64,000 nucleotides of DNA, taken from contig CAJTZD010000005.1 in the NCBI GenBank assembly GCA_910584235.1, positions 9,905 to 73,904 on the forward strand, written 5' to 3'. The DNA is from an uncultured Acetatifactor sp. (GTDB lineage Bacteria; Bacillota; Clostridia; Lachnospirales; Lachnospiraceae). Below, one piece after another: positions 60,918-64,000 of this stretch; positions within the stretch are counted from its first letter, which is position 1, and every line of letters starts with the position of its first letter. A program made the translations under genes and the position numbers. The notes under the pieces were generated by a model. It saw nothing but the letters and a program-made list of their open reading frames with translations. It was not told the DNA's origin and ran no database searches.

Positions 60918-63728
60918 TTAGTTTCTTGCTGCGCTCCTGGCATTTACTTTCATCATGGCGATCAGCTTCACAATCATATCTCCGGTTCCCACATTGTAAC
61001 CGGCCACACTGTAAATTCCCCGCATTCTTTGGTCAATCAGCACTGCCAGCGGCAGCTTTCCCGGTTCCAGGTACAGACTGCGGGCCAAAGCCTCCATGTT
61101 GGCCCCGAAATCATCATACAACAGCTTTATCTTCGGCAGCGCCTCCAACACTCGCCTGCACGCAGGATTTTCCCGCATCTGCGGGCGGGCAGCCACCAGG
61201 AACAAGCCAGCCCTTATTGCCGCATAGCTTTCCCTGCGCTGGTATATCTCGTTCAAAATATGCTCCGTAGGCTCCTCGTCCTCCCCCAGCCAAATGAACA
61301 GGCCACCGTTGTCTTTCACGCAATCCGAAATCCTGCAGGCCTCCCTATCCTCTTTTTTCAGGACAAAGTCCGTAACGGAAAAGTCTGTCAGCATATCCGA
61401 GGGTTCTGCCTCTGCCAGTTCCAGGCAGACTTCCCGCTCCTCTCCCTCTTTCAGTTCGAAACAGAGCTGTTTTGCAAGGATATTGCCGTTTGGAAGACGG
61501 TTTGTGGTCAATACCCTATATCTTCCTGCGGGAAAGGAAATAGCAATGTCAAACCTGTCCTGGATCCAGGATTCCGACCTCAGAGTGCGATACGCCTCAC
61601 CGTCAAAACGGGACAGTGTCCAGTTTCCGGAGTAATTCCATATCACATCTCTTTGTCCGGAGACTACAATCCGGCCGCTTCCCTCTTGACGCTCCAGAGA
61701 CACAAATCGTCCGTCCGGCTCGGGCATGGCATGCTCCCTGCCAGACATTGCTGCCGTTTCGCTGCCCACGTTCCGCGCTCTGCCAGCATTCGCCATGTTG
61801 TCGTCCTTCGCCGTCCAACCGGCTTTCCGCGTTCTGCCGGAACTCATCCACGCCTCCGGCAGCCCCTCAATTGGATCCAGTCTGGCCGGTATCCCCAGAG
61901 TCCTCAAAATCTGTATACAGACATTTCTTTGTGTGGCCATGCTTCCATAACCGCTCTTAAGCGCTCCCTGCGCAGAGGTCACAAGGTTTCCGTATTCTGC
62001 CTTTTTATCGGATGTAATCCTCTCCTTTACCAGCCGCCATGCCGCTGCCGGATCCCTGCGGATTTCCTCCGTCAGGTTCCTGCCGCATACAGCGCTTTCT
62101 CGTTCCAGCCAGCCACGGATAAAGCGCCGGAAAGGGCGAAGCATCTCATTCTCCACCCTGGGGCAGAGAATATAAGGTACAAACAAAGAATCCGGACAGG
62201 TCTCTTTCCAGGCCGCAGCCTCCAGGCAGCTCTCCTCCAGGATTTCTGCCGTAATGTCACGGTAGTCCTTTTCCCGCAAGCTTTCCAGCACTGCCAGCTT
62301 CCACCGCTTTGGATATGTTCCATTCGTGGGCTTTGCAAGAAATTCTGCTATTTCCCATTGGTTCCTGCAGGCCTTTTTCATAATGGCAATGCCTCTGTCC
62401 CTCTCAGAGGCATCCATGCCGGACACTGCCTGCCCGGCCAGTGCCTCATCATAGAAGCGGCTTTCTTTCTCCTGGCGCAGACGGTTCATCTCCTCCAGCC
62501 GTTTTCTGCCCCTGCTTTTTTCTTTATCAGATACCATTACATGGTTATAGTCAGAATCTTCCGGGGCAAAAAAAGTGAATTGTTCCCATTGGTCAGACTG
62601 TGGCAATGTATTATTCAAAAAGATCTCACAACATTTTCCCTGTCTGGTATCCGCCAAAGCCTCTCCATATGCGCCGTCCTTTGACGCGGTGATATGGAGG
62701 CTGCCAAATCCGGTTTGGAGCAGGCATTTTCCGTTTTCATCCGTACGCACTGAGGCTATTTCCCTATAACAGGAGCCGTTTATCACCTCAAAGCACACCT
62801 CCGCATCCGGCTGCGGCTGCCCCGCCCTGTCGTATACGGCCACTTCCTGCCCTGTGGTTTTGGCATAGCGGCCTATATGGTTCAGCACATGACACATATC
62901 ATTGCCGGGCAGCACCTGGGTGGCATCTTTCTCCATGCTCTCTTCCTCTACGGGAAGCAGCCATTTAGAATGCACCAGCATGGCTCTGGAGGACGCCCCC
63001 AAAAACCATCCCCTGTTTGGAACCTCCTCCGGCTCGCATGCGCCCACAAAAATCCATTCCCCGTCGCACCATGCCTCCACCCATGCGTGATTGTCATCGC
63101 AGTGGGACCAAAAGGGTACATATACCTGTCTGGCCGGAATGCCCAGACTGCGGAGCACTGATACCAAAAAGGTGGACTCCTCCCCGCAGCGCCCATATGC
63201 GCAGTTGTATACGCTCATGGGGCCGGCCGTGCGCTCATCCGTTGCCCTGTATGTAGCCTGAGAGGCGCACCAATAGTTAACCTCCAGCACAGCCTGCCGC
63301 ATATCCATTCCGGCAATTCTGTCCTTTAACTCTCCGTAAAAGAATTCCCGGTGTTCCGTTATTTCTTCATTGTTTACACGATGATGAAGCACATATCCGG
63401 CAAACAACCTCTCCGGAACACAGCCCGCAAAGGGACCTTTTTCCCACAGGAAAACTCCGTGTCTGGCAAATGCATGGAAAAGCTCAGCCGGATAGTCCAC
63501 CGCATCGCTCACCGGCATGGATGCATACAGGCATTTCAGGGCTTCCGCCACATGGATGTGACTTTCCTGCCCCTCCTGCTTCCATCCATTTTCTTCCTCC
63601 GGCTCAGAAGCTGCCTGCACCATGTTCGCCATCTGTGCTGCCTTTTTGGCACAGCCGCCTGCTTCCATGCGCACAAGCAGCTCCCTGAACGGCCCCTCCA
63701 TTTTTTCCATCAACTGGCGCGTAAACAT
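60918..63728 (-). CDS. Large transglutaminase-like protein with C-terminal thioredoxin-like domain
   Basis: About 936 residues without a signal peptide. The transglutaminase core has Cys181 (YGRCGEESTFLVSVLRSL) and His214 (DDNHAWVEAW). EWIFVGACEPE follows, with an acidic residue where the third triad member is expected. A carboxypeptidase-regulatory-like beta unit lies near 310-380. A second, degenerate transglutaminase-like stretch (ATQRNVCIQILRTLGIPARL) lies near 605. The last ~150 residues (LTDFSVTDFVLKKEDREACR; LPLAVLIDQRMRGIYSVAGY) resemble a thioredoxin/peroxiredoxin fold without CxxC. It may cleave or cross-link peptides; function is unknown. The ATG at 63726-63728 has GGGAGG. Confidence 0.75.
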   Translation of the reverse strand: MFTRQLMEKMEGPFRELLVRMEAGGCAKKAAQMANMVQAASEPEEENGWKQEGQESHIHVAEALKCLYASMPVSDAVDYPAELFHAFARHGVFLWEKGPFAGCVPERLFAGYVLHHRVNNEEITEHREFFYGELKDRIAGMDMRQAVLEVNYWCASQATYRATDERTAGPMSVYNCAYGRCGEESTFLVSVLRSLGIPARQVYVPFWSHCDDNHAWVEAWCDGEWIFVGACEPEEVPNRGWFLGASSRAMLVHSKWLLPVEEESMEKDATQVLPGNDMCHVLNHIGRYAKTTGQEVAVYDRAGQPQPDAEVCFEVINGSCYREIASVRTDENGKCLLQTGFGSLHITASKDGAYGEALADTRQGKCCEIFLNNTLPQSDQWEQFTFFAPEDSDYNHVMVSDKEKSRGRKRLEEMNRLRQEKESRFYDEALAGQAVSGMDASERDRGIAIMKKACRNQWEIAEFLAKPTNGTYPKRWKLAVLESLREKDYRDITAEILEESCLEAAAWKETCPDSLFVPYILCPRVENEMLRPFRRFIRGWLERESAVCGRNLTEEIRRDPAAAWRLVKERITSDKKAEYGNLVTSAQGALKSGYGSMATQRNVCIQILRTLGIPARLDPIEGLPEAWMSSGRTRKAGWTAKDDNMANAGRARNVGSETAAMSGREHAMPEPDGRFVSLERQEGSGRIVVSGQRDVIWNYSGNWTLSRFDGEAYRTLRSESWIQDRFDIAISFPAGRYRVLTTNRLPNGNILAKQLCFELKEGEEREVCLELAEAEPSDMLTDFSVTDFVLKKEDREACRISDCVKDNGGLFIWLGEDEEPTEHILNEIYQRRESYAAIRAGLFLVAARPQMRENPACRRVLEALPKIKLLYDDFGANMEALARSLYLEPGKLPLAVLIDQRMRGIYSVAGYNVGTGDMIVKLIAMMKVNARSAARN

Positions 63729-63798
63729 AAGCGTCCTCCCTTTCCCATCCATAAATAGGCTTTTATTCCGCAATCCTTGCAGCAGCACTCTATGCTCT

Positions 63799-64000
63799 TC
63801 ACTTTTCCCCTGATCTTTCTTCCTGTAATCGCTTTATCATTTCCTCTGCAAGCCGAAGCTTTTCCTCTGCCTTTTGGCGCTCTTCTTCTACTTTCTGCTT
63901 TTCCTCTTCCACTTTCTGTCTTTCCTCTTCTACTTTCTGCTTCTGCTCTTCTACTTTCTGCTTCTGCTCTTCTACTTTCTGCTTCTGCTCTTCTACTTTC
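63799..64000 (-). CDS. C-terminal coiled-coil of a larger protein (partial)
   Basis: The last 67 codons are visible. They consist of heptad repeats KVEEQKQ and variants, followed by KAEEKLRLAEEMIKRLQEER and SGEK. The strictly 7-residue period implies a long coiled coil. Tails of this kind occur at the end of Rpn-family nucleases in Lachnospiraceae, but the catalytic part lies outside the window, so the identity is open. Confidence 0.7.
   Translation of the reverse strand, partial: KVEEQKQKVEEQKQKVEEQKQKVEEERQKVEEEKQKVEEERQKAEEKLRLAEEMIKRLQEERSGEK
63866..64000. repeat. 21-bp tandem repeats encoding heptads
   Basis: From 63931 the unit TACTTTCTGCTTCTGCTCTTC recurs without mismatch to the window end (over three copies), with diverged copies back to about 63866. 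Each unit encodes seven residues, so copy number can change without a frameshift. Confidence 0.9.

Noticed and set aside
60711..62684. A 657-codon + strand open frame opposite the transglutaminase-like gene
   Set aside because: The minus-strand gene shows clear domain motifs; the + frame is its shadow and has none.
1..64000. CRISPR arrays, rRNA genes, complete insertion sequences, prophage
   Set aside because: No regular spacer-repeat array, no rRNA sequence, no transposase other than the serine recombinase and Rpn-type protein, and no phage structural genes were seen.

Overview
The window looks like a chromosomal segment of a Gram-positive gut anaerobe of the Clostridia, most likely Lachnospiraceae. 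The reasons are moderately high GC with AT-rich promoters, strong GGAGG ribosome sites, YesM/YesN-type two-component genes, lipoprotein-type CUT1 sugar transporters, DUF1540, DUF3784, SdpI, PadR and Rpn-family proteins, a T-box in front of thrS and an L20-type leader in front of infC. Genus cannot be fixed from the sequence alone.

Layout. 1-5.5 kb: aspS (partial) and hisS, UDP-glucose dehydrogenase, a serine recombinase, an SPL-like radical SAM protein and a zinc-ribbon membrane protein. 5.7-22.0 kb: a plant-polysaccharide locus. A YesN/YesM two-component pair on + faces a long minus-strand run: SGNH esterase, GH78 alpha-L-rhamnosidase, RpiB/LacAB isomerase, a clan GH-A hydrolase, two CUT1 permeases, a solute-binding lipoprotein and a second GH78. 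Together they suggest capture and breakdown of a rhamnose-containing glycan such as pectic rhamnogalacturonan. 22.3-30.8 kb: an Rpn-family nuclease, a SWIM-protein/SNF2-helicase pair, a penicillin-binding carboxypeptidase, a membrane-anchored protein and an M28 peptidase. 31.0-39.6 kb: an AraC pseudogene, a second CUT1 sugar transporter, its probable membrane-anchored AraC regulator, and an NhaC antiporter. 39.9-44.9 kb: XRE regulator, diguanylate cyclase, tRNA-Gly(CCC), a phosphoesterase, a nicotinamidase-like hydrolase and infC-rpmI-rplT. 44.9-47.4 kb: a broken sugar-utilization locus (GH43-like gene plus truncated neighbours). 47.6-58.7 kb: DUF1540, thrS with T-box, a CarD-like regulator, cyclophilin, DUF6033 protein, ferredoxin-type aldo/keto reductase, small membrane proteins, a PadR module and a methyltransferase. 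59.0-64.0 kb: OFA-family MFS carrier, GH29 fucosidase remnant, a large transglutaminase-like protein and the coiled-coil C-terminus of another gene.

The most unusual signal is a family of short structured repeats (14061-14143, 18628-18710, 60468-60527, and a related form at 33467-33527). They always lie in the same orientation, exactly at or across the stop codon of the gene upstream. In two cases they encode a shared C-terminal tail (C-x-x-LLSGQE-x-A). Other points worth attention are paired 21-bp-spaced direct repeats upstream of both the AraC regulator and its neighbouring transporter operon, an AUU start for infC, several gene remnants that mark loss of carbohydrate loci, and a small membrane protein translationally coupled to thrS under T-box control.
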